Source: Trueperaceae bacterium (GTDB taxonomy: Bacteria; Deinococcota; Deinococci; Deinococcales; Trueperaceae). From it: DNA of 9,067 bases. A program made the position numbers and the translations under genes. Location of the stretch: assembly GCA_024636105.1 (NCBI GenBank), contig JAGXHO010000108.1, forward strand, positions 1-9,067. The letters run 5' to 3'. Within the stretch, counting starts at the first letter, position 1, and each line of letters starts with the position of its first letter. Shown here in pieces: positions 1-7,205 of the stretch. The notes under the pieces are model-generated. The model searched no databases, had not been told where the DNA came from, and worked only from the letters and a program-made list of their open reading frames with translations.

Positions 1-1
1 G

Positions 2-907
2 CGCCTCGAACCCGCCCTGCGCGCGCGCGGCGGCGAGCTCCCGATCGAGCACGCGCCCGATGTGATCGGCATGGACGACCACGCCAGCGACGTGCGCCGC
101 CGCAAGGAGGCGTCGGTGGTCGTCGCGACCCGGCTGGTCAAGGAGGGGAAGGCCTCGGCGGTCGTCTCGATGGGCCATTCGGGGGCCACCATGGCGTCCG
201 CCTTGCTCGTGCTGGGTCGGCTACCGGGCGTGGATCGACCCGCGATCCTCGCGAACATCCCGACCAAGACCGGGTACTGCGCGCTCATCGACGCCGGCGC
301 CAACGCCGACTGCCGGCCCGCGTGGCTGCAGCAGTTCGCGGTGATGGGGAGCGTGTACGCCCGCGCCTTCTACGACCGGGCCGAGCCCTCCGTGGGGCTC
401 ATGTCGATCGGCGAGGAAGAGGGGAAGGGGAACGAGCTCGCGCTCGCGGCCCACACGCTCCTCAAGACGACGCCGGGCGTCCGCTTCCACGGCAACGTCG
501 AGGGCCGCGACCTGCTCGCCGGCACCACCGACGTGGTCGTCACCGACGGCTTCACCGGGAACGTGATGCTCAAGCTCGCAGAGGGCGAGGCGAAGGTGAT
601 CTTCGGGCTCGTGCGCGACGCGCTGCGATCGTCGCTGCGGGCGAAGATCGGCGGCTTGTTGGTGAAGCCGGCGCTGCGCTCGATCGCCGATCGGCTCGAC
701 CCCGGCACCTACGGCGCGCAGCCGCTGCTGGGCGTCGCCGGGTACGCCTTCATCGGCCACGGTTCGGCCGACGCACGAGCGGTGCGCAACGCGCTCGGGA
801 CCGCGGCGCGCATGATCGAGGCCGGCGTGCTCGACCGGATCACCGCCGGGGTGGCGGCGATCGGCGGCGCCGACGTCGCGGCTCAGGGCGCAGGCGGCGC
901 CGCGTAG
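2..907 (+). CDS. plsX: PlsX, phosphate acyltransferase (5' end cut by window)
   Basis: PlsX converts acyl-ACP and phosphate to acyl-phosphate, the acyl donor for PlsY in the first step of phosphatidic acid synthesis, at the cytoplasmic face of the membrane. The reading frame is open from base 2, and 301 codons are visible before TAG at 905-907. The family is usually about 330-345 residues, so roughly 30-40 N-terminal residues lie upstream. Family blocks are seen in order: VIGMDDHA, SMGHSGATMAS, the stretch around GRLPGVDRPA, LIDAGANADC, QFAVMGSVYA, GLMSIGEEEGKGNEL, NVEGRDLLAG, VVVTDGFTGNV, GAQPLLGVAG and FIGHGSADA. The GTG at 62 lies inside conserved sequence and is not the start. The last 25 bases overlap the end of the convergent lipoprotein gene. 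No terminator is visible between them. The identification is secure. Confidence 0.97.
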   Translation, partial: RLEPALRARGGELPIEHAPDVIGMDDHASDVRRRKEASVVVATRLVKEGKASAVVSMGHSGATMASALLVLGRLPGVDRPAILANIPTKTGYCALIDAGANADCRPAWLQQFAVMGSVYARAFYDRAEPSVGLMSIGEEEGKGNELALAAHTLLKTTPGVRFHGNVEGRDLLAGTTDVVVTDGFTGNVMLKLAEGEAKVIFGLVRDALRSSLRAKIGGLLVKPALRSIADRLDPGTYGAQPLLGVAGYAFIGHGSADARAVRNALGTAARMIEAGVLDRITAGVAAIGGADVAAQGAGGAA

Positions 908-2076
908 GTCCAGGTCAGGAAGCGCGCCTCGGGCAAGCCGGGGGCGGCGAGGACGAACTCGCACCCCGATGACGTCGCTGGGACCCGCACGTCCAACGCG
1001 CAGAGGGTGCCGCCGGTCGTGGCGACGACGGCGTAGTCGTTGGCTTCGACCGTGACCGCGACGGCGGCGGGCGCGGCGCCGACGCCGACCGCGGCGACCG
1101 AGGTCGGCGTCGAGGCGCCGTCGGCAAATGCGACCTGCGCTTGGTTCGGAGCGAGCGCGAGCACGCCGGGACCCCCGCCGACGAACAGCCGCGTGGCCCC
1201 AGCGAACGCGGGCCTCGTGGCGGCGGTCGCGTCCGGCGCGAAGCCGCGGATCTCGGGGTCGCCGCTCGGCGGGCGAACGAGCGTCCACCAGGTGCCCCGC
1301 GCCACGGAGACGTCGAGCAGTTCGTCGACGCTGGGTACGACGGCTTCGGCGCCGGTCGTCGCGACGGGGTTCGCGAAGCGGCGCGTCTCGAGGACGCGGT
1401 CCTCGCCGACCGCAACGCGCACGGTGGTGAAGGTCGCGGGGTCGGTCGCGCCGGGACGGATGCCGACGGCGTCGTACGGGGAGGGTTCGGACCACGTGGT
1501 GACGATGCCCTCCACCCGGTCGACGACGTGGATGCGGCCGTCGCCCGGTGCGTCCACGTCGCCACACAGGTCCCACAACGCGACGTAGCGGGATGGGCTC
1601 GTCGCGGGACCGCCGACGACGAGCTGGCGCGGGCACACGGGTCCGAGGTAGGCGCCGGTCGTCAGGTCCGGTGCCCATGCCCGATCGCCGTCGGTCAGCG
1701 CGAAGGGCGCGCCGACCCGAGGCACGGTCGTCGACGGGTCGTCCCCGAGGTCGGACAGGTCGAAGCCGTGGAGCGCCGCGTTCGCGCCGGCGACGTCGCT
1801 CGTGAGCACCCACGCGGCTGTCGGAACCCCTTCACGCGGCGTCGCGTCGAGCGCCACCAGCGTGGCCCCGGCGTCGAAGGTGAACGCCGTCGGAGCGACC
1901 AGCCGGAGCGCCCGACTCGTCGGCGTCAGGTCGACGGCGACGAGCCCCAAGCTCGGCGGCGTCGTCGTGCGCGCCACGACGACCAGCGTCGGCAGCGCGG
2001 GCGTCGACGTGCCCGTGCAGCCACTCGCAAGCAGCGCGCCCGCCGCGGCGATGGCGAGCGCGCGCGCGACCCTCAC
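883..2076 (-). CDS. Large secreted lipoprotein of unknown function, last gene of the Lpt-like operon
   Basis: A 397-residue protein starting at GTG 2076 and ending at TGA 885-883. The first 20 residues are a lipoprotein signal: MRVARA, then a hydrophobic Ala/Leu run, then the lipobox ASGC with Cys20 as the lipidated residue. The mature part is Val/Ala/Thr/Gly-rich, looks beta-rich, and has spaced segments such as LGLVAVDL, YVALWDLCG and GTLCALDV that could be beta-propeller blades (inference, weak). Four more cysteines fall in two pairs, C148/C171 and C359/C372, which suits two disulfides in an extracytoplasmic protein. The start overlaps the stop of the LptD-like gene (GTGA), and a strong SD sits 4-7 bases upstream, so the two are probably translated in coupled fashion. 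LptE, the usual lipoprotein partner of LptD, is about half this size, and I see no LptE resemblance. A partner role rests on context only. No named family is recognised. The 3' end overlaps plsX by 25 bases. Confidence 0.85.
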   Translation of the reverse strand: MRVARALAIAAAGALLASGCTGTSTPALPTLVVVARTTTPPSLGLVAVDLTPTSRALRLVAPTAFTFDAGATLVALDATPREGVPTAAWVLTSDVAGANAALHGFDLSDLGDDPSTTVPRVGAPFALTDGDRAWAPDLTTGAYLGPVCPRQLVVGGPATSPSRYVALWDLCGDVDAPGDGRIHVVDRVEGIVTTWSEPSPYDAVGIRPGATDPATFTTVRVAVGEDRVLETRRFANPVATTGAEAVVPSVDELLDVSVARGTWWTLVRPPSGDPEIRGFAPDATAATRPAFAGATRLFVGGGPGVLALAPNQAQVAFADGASTPTSVAAVGVGAAPAAVAVTVEANDYAVVATTGGTLCALDVRVPATSSGCEFVLAAPGLPEARFLTWTYAAPPAP

Positions 2077-5012
2077 GGCGCCTCCTCCCGCAGCGGTGCG
2101 CGCGGCAGCACGAGGTCGGTCTCGAACACCTCGGAGAGGCCGGTGCCGCCCCCCGGACCGGTCAGCGCGATGCGCACCGCCCCGGTCGAGGAGTCCCACG
2201 CCCCCACCAACGCCCAACAGCAGCGATCCCACACGAAGAACACCTCCGGACGCACGGTCCACGGCGAGCGCGCCGCGTCCGTGCCGGTCAACTCCCACAC
2301 GTCGGTCAAGCGCGCCCCGACGAGCCATTCGTCGCTCGCGCGCACCGCGAGCGTCAGGTCCTCGATCGACAGGGTGCTGCGCGCGTACTCGCCGGCGGCA
2401 GCGTCCCACGTCCCCTGGTACCCGAGCCGACCCTGGAACCCGACCCGCTCCCACGCGTCCGCCCCGAAGGTGACGGCTGCCCGTCGCAGGTAGGTCTCGT
2501 CCTGGACGGCGTCGGCAAGCTGCCATTCGGCCAACCCGTCGAGGCTGAGCGCGACCGGGCCGAGCTGCTCCTGCACCAACGCCAGCCGCACCTCGAAGCG
2601 GGTGTCGCGGCGCCCTCCGTCCGCCGCCAGCGCTGGGTCGAGCGTCGACCGCCACGTCGCCTCCCACCGCGGTGCGACGCGCTCCGGCGCGTCCACCAAG
2701 CGCACGCTCACGGGCCGCGGGCGCGGTTCCGGGGCCTCGTGGCCCAGCCACTCCGGCGGAAGCCAGACGAACCCGCGCGCCTCCAGCGTCGCGACGCCGC
2801 GCCACGTCGCCTGGATGCGCGCGTCCGCGACGACCGCCGTCGGGAGCTCGATGCGCTCGCGCAGCTCGACCGCGAGCGGCCCGGCGTCCGCGCGCATCAG
2901 GACGGTGAGCTCGGTCACGCGCAGGTCGTTCAGGTCGAGGCGCGCGTCGAGCTGCACGCCGGGCCTGGTGTCGCCGGCGCGCAGGCTACCGAGCGTGGCG
3001 GTCGCGCGACCGTCGCTCCACCCCGGCAGGCCCTCGGCGTCCGCAGCCACGTGGGTGGCATCGAGCGACAGCGACGCCACCCGGTCGAGCGAGGCCCTCC
3101 AGGCCAGCGTCGTGCGCCCCTCGTCGACCCGGGGCGGACCGAGGTCGCTTTGGAGGTCGATCACCTGCGTGATGGAGGAGCGCACCTCGGCGTCGCCGAT
3201 GCGCCCCTGCACCCCGAAGCGGGCGGTCAGCGTGCCCGGATCGTCGTCGGCGATCGGCCAGCGATGGGCGAGCGACGCGTCGACCCAGGGTCGGTCCCCG
3301 AAGAGCGTCAGCGTCGAGTTCAGCGGTTGCCAGCCGACCGTCTCGGGGCGGCGAGCGTCCGTGAACACGTACCCGCCGTCGCTCGTGAGCGCGATCCACG
3401 GGGCGAACCGCACCGAGAGTCGACCGGTGATCTCGGTGCGCGCTCGCGGCGAGGCGGCGTCGAAGCGGAACGGCGTCTCGCCCTCCTCGACGTCGCGCAG
3501 GTACGCGAGGGCGAGCTGGCCGGCAGCGCCGAACTGCTGGTCGAACCCGACCCGGGTGCGCCAGGTGATCGCCCGCTCGCCGGAGCCGTAGTACCGCCCC
3601 TCGAAGCCGTTGTCCGCTTCGAGGCGCGCGCCGGTCCAGAGCGCGATCGGCTCGAGCCGCACGGTGTGGGCGGCGAGCGCCCGCCCGCCGGAGACGATCC
3701 CCTGCGTGGCGGCCTCGCGGTTTGCCGGGTTCGCGACGTCTTCGAACACGCCGAGGTCGAGGAGCGCGGTCGTGACCTGGAGCCGGCTCAAGCGCCAAGG
3801 GGTGGTGTCGAGCGGCTCGAGGCGCAGGCGCACCCCCGTGCGGCGCGGGACCGAACGCCCGGCGTACGCCGGTGGCGTACGCGGATCGACGTCCGGATCG
3901 GAGTCGATGAAGCCTTGCGCGTCCACGGTGCCACGGGCCCCCGAGCCGGTGCCCACCAGCGACGCGCGGTACGTCCAGCGGCCCGAGGTGCGGGCGTCGT
4001 CGCGCGCGAGCTCCAGGTCGATCGCCGGGCTGGGTCCGTCGGGCTCGGTCGCGTACGCCGCCCGCACCGTCCAGGTCGCGGGCGATCGCGGACGGTCCGG
4101 GTCGGTGGGGTCGGGACCGCGGCCGGGATCGAAGGCGACGCGCAGCACGGCCGTACCGAGTGCGTCGTACGCCCGGTGGTCGAGTTCGAACCCGAACGCG
4201 TCGGTCTCCACCGCGCCCCCCAGGAGGCGGCCCGCGAGGCCGCCGTCGCGCGCCGTGTCGACCTCGGCCAGGTAGCGCACCGTGAACGTGCCCAGCGCGG
4301 AGTCGCCGGCGACGTACGGCCAGCGCACCCGCACCTCGGCGCGCTCGGTGCCGGTGCCGCTGCGCACGAGCAGCTGCGGTTGCCGGTCGCCCGTCGCCAG
4401 CGGCAAGACGAGCACCGGCAGGCCGAACAGGTCGACGCCCCGCACCACGATGACGGCGTCGAAGGCGACGAGCCGATCGCCCGGGTAGAGCACCATGCGG
4501 GCCGCTCGGAACCCGTAGTCGGGAATCTCCTGGTCGCAGCGCGTGCACGGGGACGCGAACGCGTTCGCGAAGGTCACCTGGCCGGGCAGCCGCTCCGCGA
4601 GCGCGCCTTCGACGTCGATCGCGCTGGTGAACACGACGGCCTCGATCGCGCGCACGCGCTCCTCGGCGAGGTCGACCTCGAGGTCGCGGCCCTCGACCCG
4701 TTCCTCGCCGCGGGTGAACGACCCGAGCCCGACCACGCGCACGATGCGACCGGCTACGTCGATCTCGAGGCGTTGGCCCTCGACGGTCACGTCGTCGACG
4801 GTGACGGTGACCGCGGTTCCGCTCAAGACGATCAACTCGGCCTCGGTGCCGTCGGGCAGCGTGTACGTGCGCAGCTCCAGGCGCGCGTCCGGATCGCCGC
4901 CCGTGTCGACCGTCAGGGTCGCGGCGAACGCCCCGCCGGCCAGCGCGAAGCAGGCGAGGAGCACCGCCGCGGGCCAGCGGCGGACGCTTCGCAGGACGTC
5001 GCGCGCCGTCAT
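2073..5012 (-). CDS. lptD: LptD-like outer-membrane barrel (lipid/LPS assembly, OstA family)
   Basis: 979 residues, ATG 5012 to TGA 2075-2073. Residues 1-30 are a signal peptide (charged N-end, hydrophobic core, likely cut after AFA). Residues ~31-150 are a beta-rich LptA/OstA-like domain with alternating strands such as GTAVTVTVDD, EGQRLEIDV and EGRDLEVDL. Next comes the LptD linker pattern: cysteines (C156-T-R-C159), then IPDYGFRAARMVLYP and the GLPVLVLPL strand, matching the family's Cys...W/Y...P-x-P pattern. Residues ~220-979 are a long amphipathic beta-barrel region. Near the C-end, VWDRCCWALVG (C931, C932) followed by RIALTGPGG recalls the Cys-Cys and following strands of Proteobacterial LptD. 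At 979 residues it is longer than the ~780 of E. coli. Known role: inserting LPS into the outer leaflet, with LptE as plug. The substrate here is unknown. The start overlaps the LptF-like stop (ATGA) and has no SD of its own, so translation probably depends on coupling. Confidence 0.88.
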   Translation of the reverse strand: MTARDVLRSVRRWPAAVLLACFALAGGAFAATLTVDTGGDPDARLELRTYTLPDGTEAELIVLSGTAVTVTVDDVTVEGQRLEIDVAGRIVRVVGLGSFTRGEERVEGRDLEVDLAEERVRAIEAVVFTSAIDVEGALAERLPGQVTFANAFASPCTRCDQEIPDYGFRAARMVLYPGDRLVAFDAVIVVRGVDLFGLPVLVLPLATGDRQPQLLVRSGTGTERAEVRVRWPYVAGDSALGTFTVRYLAEVDTARDGGLAGRLLGGAVETDAFGFELDHRAYDALGTAVLRVAFDPGRGPDPTDPDRPRSPATWTVRAAYATEPDGPSPAIDLELARDDARTSGRWTYRASLVGTGSGARGTVDAQGFIDSDPDVDPRTPPAYAGRSVPRRTGVRLRLEPLDTTPWRLSRLQVTTALLDLGVFEDVANPANREAATQGIVSGGRALAAHTVRLEPIALWTGARLEADNGFEGRYYGSGERAITWRTRVGFDQQFGAAGQLALAYLRDVEEGETPFRFDAASPRARTEITGRLSVRFAPWIALTSDGGYVFTDARRPETVGWQPLNSTLTLFGDRPWVDASLAHRWPIADDDPGTLTARFGVQGRIGDAEVRSSITQVIDLQSDLGPPRVDEGRTTLAWRASLDRVASLSLDATHVAADAEGLPGWSDGRATATLGSLRAGDTRPGVQLDARLDLNDLRVTELTVLMRADAGPLAVELRERIELPTAVVADARIQATWRGVATLEARGFVWLPPEWLGHEAPEPRPRPVSVRLVDAPERVAPRWEATWRSTLDPALAADGGRRDTRFEVRLALVQEQLGPVALSLDGLAEWQLADAVQDETYLRRAAVTFGADAWERVGFQGRLGYQGTWDAAAGEYARSTLSIEDLTLAVRASDEWLVGARLTDVWELTGTDAARSPWTVRPEVFFVWDRCCWALVGAWDSSTGAVRIALTGPGGGTGLSEVFETDLVLPRAPLREEAP
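2081..2089 (-). promoter_or_regulatory. Strong Shine-Dalgarno for the lipoprotein gene
   Basis: On the minus strand, GGGAGGAGG runs from 2089 to 2081, with CGCC before the GTG at 2076. The first GGGAGG lies 7 bases from the start and the second lies 4. The same bases encode the tail of the LptD-like protein (Arg-Glu-Glu-Ala-Pro). This is the only strong SD in the window. It supports the GTG start and suggests the lipoprotein is made at a good level relative to the gene before it. Confidence 0.75.
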
Positions 5013-6076
5013 CGCCGCGCCGTGCGCGCCAACAGGAGCAGGCCTGCGACCGCGTACAGCGCCACCGGCGCCCAGCCGGCGGCCCAGGCGGGTACCGTGC
5101 CCTGCGCGCCGAGCAGCTTCGCCACGCTCCAGGTCGCGTAGTACAGGAAGGTCAGCACGAGGACCGCCACGAGCCCCAACGGCGCGGTTCGGTGCACCCC
5201 CGCGAACGCCACCGCGACCGCGAAGAGCGCGAACGCCAAGGCTGCGGCCGGCTCGGCCATCTTGCGGTGCAGCGCCGTCCACTCGGCTGCGGCGTCGCGT
5301 CCGCCTTCGCGCAGGCGCGCCAGGAGTTCGGGGAGCGGGAGCGTCACGAGGTCGCCCGTGCCGACCGCCGCTGCGGTCAGGCCGCGAACGGGGAGCACCG
5401 CGGTCGCGGCGCGCACGTCGAGCACCGTGCGCCCGTCGCGGAACGAGCGCAGCCGCAGGTCTTCGAGGCGCCACACGCCGCCATCGGGGTCGGCGACGCC
5501 GCGGGCGGCCTCGATCAGCTGCCGCGGTCCCGCGGAACCGCCCGGCGCGACGACCGTGATGCCTTCGAGGACGCCCGCCCCGGTCACCGAGCGCAGGAAG
5601 ATCGACCGGCCGAGCGCGTCCTGGAAGAACGCGCCGCTGCGCAGGACCGTCTCGGGGCTGCGAAGCAGGATCTCGCGCTGCACCTCGAGCGCGCGCGCCT
5701 CGCTCCAGGGCACGAGGACCTCGTTGTTGAGCACCGTGAGCAAGGCGACCACCGCGCCGACCGCCAGCACCGGCGCCACCGTCGCGCGCGGCGCCAAGCC
5801 GAGGTGCAGCGCAGCCCGAAGTTCGCCGTCCTGGGTCAGGCGCGTGAGGGCGAGCAGCGCGGCGAAGAGGAGCGCCAGCGGCAGGCCGGCGGCCGCGGCG
5901 GCCGGCAGCTTGAGGAGCAGGTACGAAGCCACGATAGCGGCCGGGACGCCGCGGGCCAGGACGTCGGCGAGGACCCCGAGGAGGAACGAGGTCAACAGCA
6001 GCAGCGTCAGGACCACGAGCCCCAGCGCGTAGAGCGGCGCCACCTCGCGCGCGATCGCCCGCCCCCACGTGGTCAC
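5009..6076 (-). CDS. LptF/LptG (YjgP/YjgQ) family permease, second of the pair
   Basis: 355 residues, GTG 6076 to TGA 5011-5009. The architecture is that of the family: N-terminal membrane segments (about residues 14-40, 48-78 and 97-117), a periplasmic beta-jellyroll region (about 120-265), then three C-terminal membrane segments (about 273-293, 298-316 and 330-350). The cytoplasmic coupling motif DGELRAALHLGLAP (residues 83-96) and the LHRKMAEPAAAL block (269-280) before the fourth membrane segment match the family patterns D-x-E-L-x-A-x-x-x-x-G and LHR-(K/R). In known systems an LptF-LptG pair with the LptB ATPase extracts a lipid from the inner membrane and passes it along a periplasmic bridge to LptD. 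The gene starts 7 bases after the preceding stop. GGTGA at 6088-6084, which includes that TGA stop, is a modest SD. Which paralogue is LptF and which LptG cannot be fixed here. Confidence 0.93.
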   Translation of the reverse strand: MTTWGRAIAREVAPLYALGLVVLTLLLLTSFLLGVLADVLARGVPAAIVASYLLLKLPAAAAAGLPLALLFAALLALTRLTQDGELRAALHLGLAPRATVAPVLAVGAVVALLTVLNNEVLVPWSEARALEVQREILLRSPETVLRSGAFFQDALGRSIFLRSVTGAGVLEGITVVAPGGSAGPRQLIEAARGVADPDGGVWRLEDLRLRSFRDGRTVLDVRAATAVLPVRGLTAAAVGTGDLVTLPLPELLARLREGGRDAAAEWTALHRKMAEPAAALAFALFAVAVAFAGVHRTAPLGLVAVLVLTFLYYATWSVAKLLGAQGTVPAWAAGWAPVALYAVAGLLLLARTARR

Positions 6077-6083
6077 GGCGCGG

Positions 6084-7157
6084 TCACCGCCGCGCCGTCC
6101 CCACCGCGAGCACGACGCCCGCCAGGCCGACCGCTGCGGGCGTGGCCCAGGCGGCCGTGATCGCCCCCAGCACCCCCTGGTCGAACATCGCGCCGGTCAG
6201 CGTCCAGGTGGCCCAGAAGCCCACGAGGAGGGCGATCGTCATCGCGAGGCCCGCACCGCGCCCGCGCACCCGCAGCGCCAGCGCGCCGGCGGCCAAGGCG
6301 AAGACGGCTGCGCTCGAGGCGTCCGCCAGGCGCCGGTGGAGCGCGAAGCGCGCCGCGGCCACGTCGGCACCGGCGGCGCGCAGCTCGTCGATCCGCTGGG
6401 CGAGGTCGGTGAGGGTCTGCTGGTCCGGTCGGGCCAGCGTCGCTTCCGGCGTCGCCTCCAGCGGGAAGGGGAGGGTGAGGAGGTCGACGGTGGTCGTGGC
6501 GGTCGCGTCGGCCCCGGCGGGGGTCTCGCGCGCACCTTCGAGCCGCCACGTGCGCTCGGTGGCGTCCCACGTCCCCCGCGGGGCCGTCACGGTGCGGCCG
6601 TCGGCGAGGACCACGAGGACGCCGGTCAGGTCGGCGCGACTCGGGTCGTCGCGGTCGGCGCGCAGCCGGGAGGCGAAGAAGGTGCCGACGCCCTCGACGG
6701 CGAAGCCGGCGTCTGCCTGGCTCGCGGCCGGGGGGCGCACGTAGAGGAAGGCTTGGATGTCGGCCTGGTACGCGGCCTCGCCCCACGGCTCGAGCCAGCC
6801 GTTGACCACCAGCGCGACCGCCGACACGCCGAGGCCCCCGAGGACGAGCGGCACCAACAGCCGGCCGGGGGGGACGCCCCCGGCGTAGGCGGCCTTGAGC
6901 TCGGCGTCCTTCGCCAAGCGCCCGGCGGCCACGAGGATCGCGAACACGACCGCGAGCGGCAGGGTCAAGTGCAGGAACCACGGGAGCTTGAACAGCACCA
7001 AGCGCCCGACCTGCGCGAACGAGGCCGACTGCTCCACGAGGAAGCGCGCCAACACGCTGAGCAGGTCGATCGACAGCAGGAGGCAGAGCGAGGCGACGCC
7101 GACTCCGTACAGGCCGGCCGCCTCGCGCAACAAGTAGCGGCCCAGACGCGTCGTCAC
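6084..7157 (-). CDS. LptF/LptG (YjgP/YjgQ) family permease, first gene of the operon
   Basis: 357 residues, GTG 7157 to TGA 6086-6084. The frame stays open upstream to 7334, but that part runs back through the divergent promoter and into the nitrilase gene. The family-typical N-terminus (TTRLGRYLLREAAGLYG) begins at the GTG, and a -10 box lies 6 bases ahead of it. Membrane segments: about residues 15-38, 52-79, 99-119, 280-297, 303-322 and 331-352, with a periplasmic domain (about 125-265) in between. The coupling motif DAELKAAYAGGVPPGRL (84-100) and RFALHRRLADASSA (270-283) are clear. It is a paralogue of the next gene, and the two should form one heterodimeric permease. No LptB-type ATPase is visible nearby, so that subunit must be encoded elsewhere. 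Confidence 0.93.
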   Translation of the reverse strand: MTTRLGRYLLREAAGLYGVGVASLCLLLSIDLLSVLARFLVEQSASFAQVGRLVLFKLPWFLHLTLPLAVVFAILVAAGRLAKDAELKAAYAGGVPPGRLLVPLVLGGLGVSAVALVVNGWLEPWGEAAYQADIQAFLYVRPPAASQADAGFAVEGVGTFFASRLRADRDDPSRADLTGVLVVLADGRTVTAPRGTWDATERTWRLEGARETPAGADATATTTVDLLTLPFPLEATPEATLARPDQQTLTDLAQRIDELRAAGADVAAARFALHRRLADASSAAVFALAAGALALRVRGRGAGLAMTIALLVGFWATWTLTGAMFDQGVLGAITAAWATPAAVGLAGVVLAVGTARR

Positions 7158-7163
7158 CCTGCG

Positions 7164-7169
7164 AGTGTA
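7164..7169 (-). promoter_or_regulatory. -10 box (TACACT) of the Lpt-like operon, leaderless start
   Basis: On the minus strand TACACT (7169-7164) fits TANNNT, and six bases separate it from the GTG at 7157. Transcription would begin at or next to the start codon, giving a leaderless mRNA. No SD of usual spacing and no clear -35 box are seen. The bases just ahead are CGGG, identical to those ahead of the facing promoter. This is motif and spacing only. Confidence 0.6.
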
Positions 7170-7193
7170 CCCGCGGTCGGTGGCCGGCACGGG

Positions 7194-7199
7194 TACGCT
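7194..7199 (+). promoter_or_regulatory. -10 box (TACGCT) of the nitrilase-family gene, leaderless start
   Basis: TACGCT fits TANNNT. It is preceded by CGGG and followed by exactly six bases (CGGCGC) before the ATG at 7206, the same geometry as the facing promoter. No SD lies ahead of the ATG, so a leaderless transcript is likely. No clear -35 box is seen 15-19 bases upstream. Confidence 0.6.
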
Positions 7200-7205
7200 C
7201 GGCGC

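Larger units (their letters stand above)
7164..7199. repeat. Imperfect inverted repeat spanning the divergent promoter region
   Basis: The left arm is AGTGTACCCG at 7164-7173 and the right arm is CGGGTACGCT at 7190-7199, pairing at 9 of 10 positions across a 16-base spacer. The axis falls between 7181 and 7182. The two divergent start codons (GTG first base 7157, ATG first base 7206) are equidistant from that axis. Each arm contains one outward-facing -10 box. It may be an operator for a dimeric regulator, or simply two mirrored copies of a preferred promoter sequence. Confidence 0.65.

Noticed and set aside
221..1813. A 530-codon minus-strand frame opposite plsX and out of frame with the lipoprotein
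   Set aside because: The Arg-rich, motif-free translation conflicts with plsX on one side and the lipoprotein frame on the other. It is a GC artefact.
2739..5141. An 800-codon open frame on the plus strand opposite the LptD-like gene
   Set aside because: It lies antisense to a gene with a signal peptide, family motifs and a coupled start. Its translation is Arg/Gly/Glu/Ala-rich with no recognisable domain, as expected from very high GC where stop codons are rare.
5013..6068. Upstream extension of the LptD-like frame through the permease gene
   Set aside because: The extension is Arg/Gly/Pro-rich shadow sequence inside the permease gene. The ATG at 5012 is followed at once by a clear signal peptide.
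7170..7193. Possible -35 boxes for the divergent promoters
   Set aside because: No hexamer close to TTGACA occurs 15-19 bases upstream of either -10 box. Partial matches such as GTGCCG are no better than chance.
6069..7205. Upstream extension of the nitrilase-family reading frame by 379 codons
   Set aside because: This stretch is antisense to the LptF/LptG-type gene and low in complexity. The family N-terminus and the -10 box both put the start at ATG 7206.
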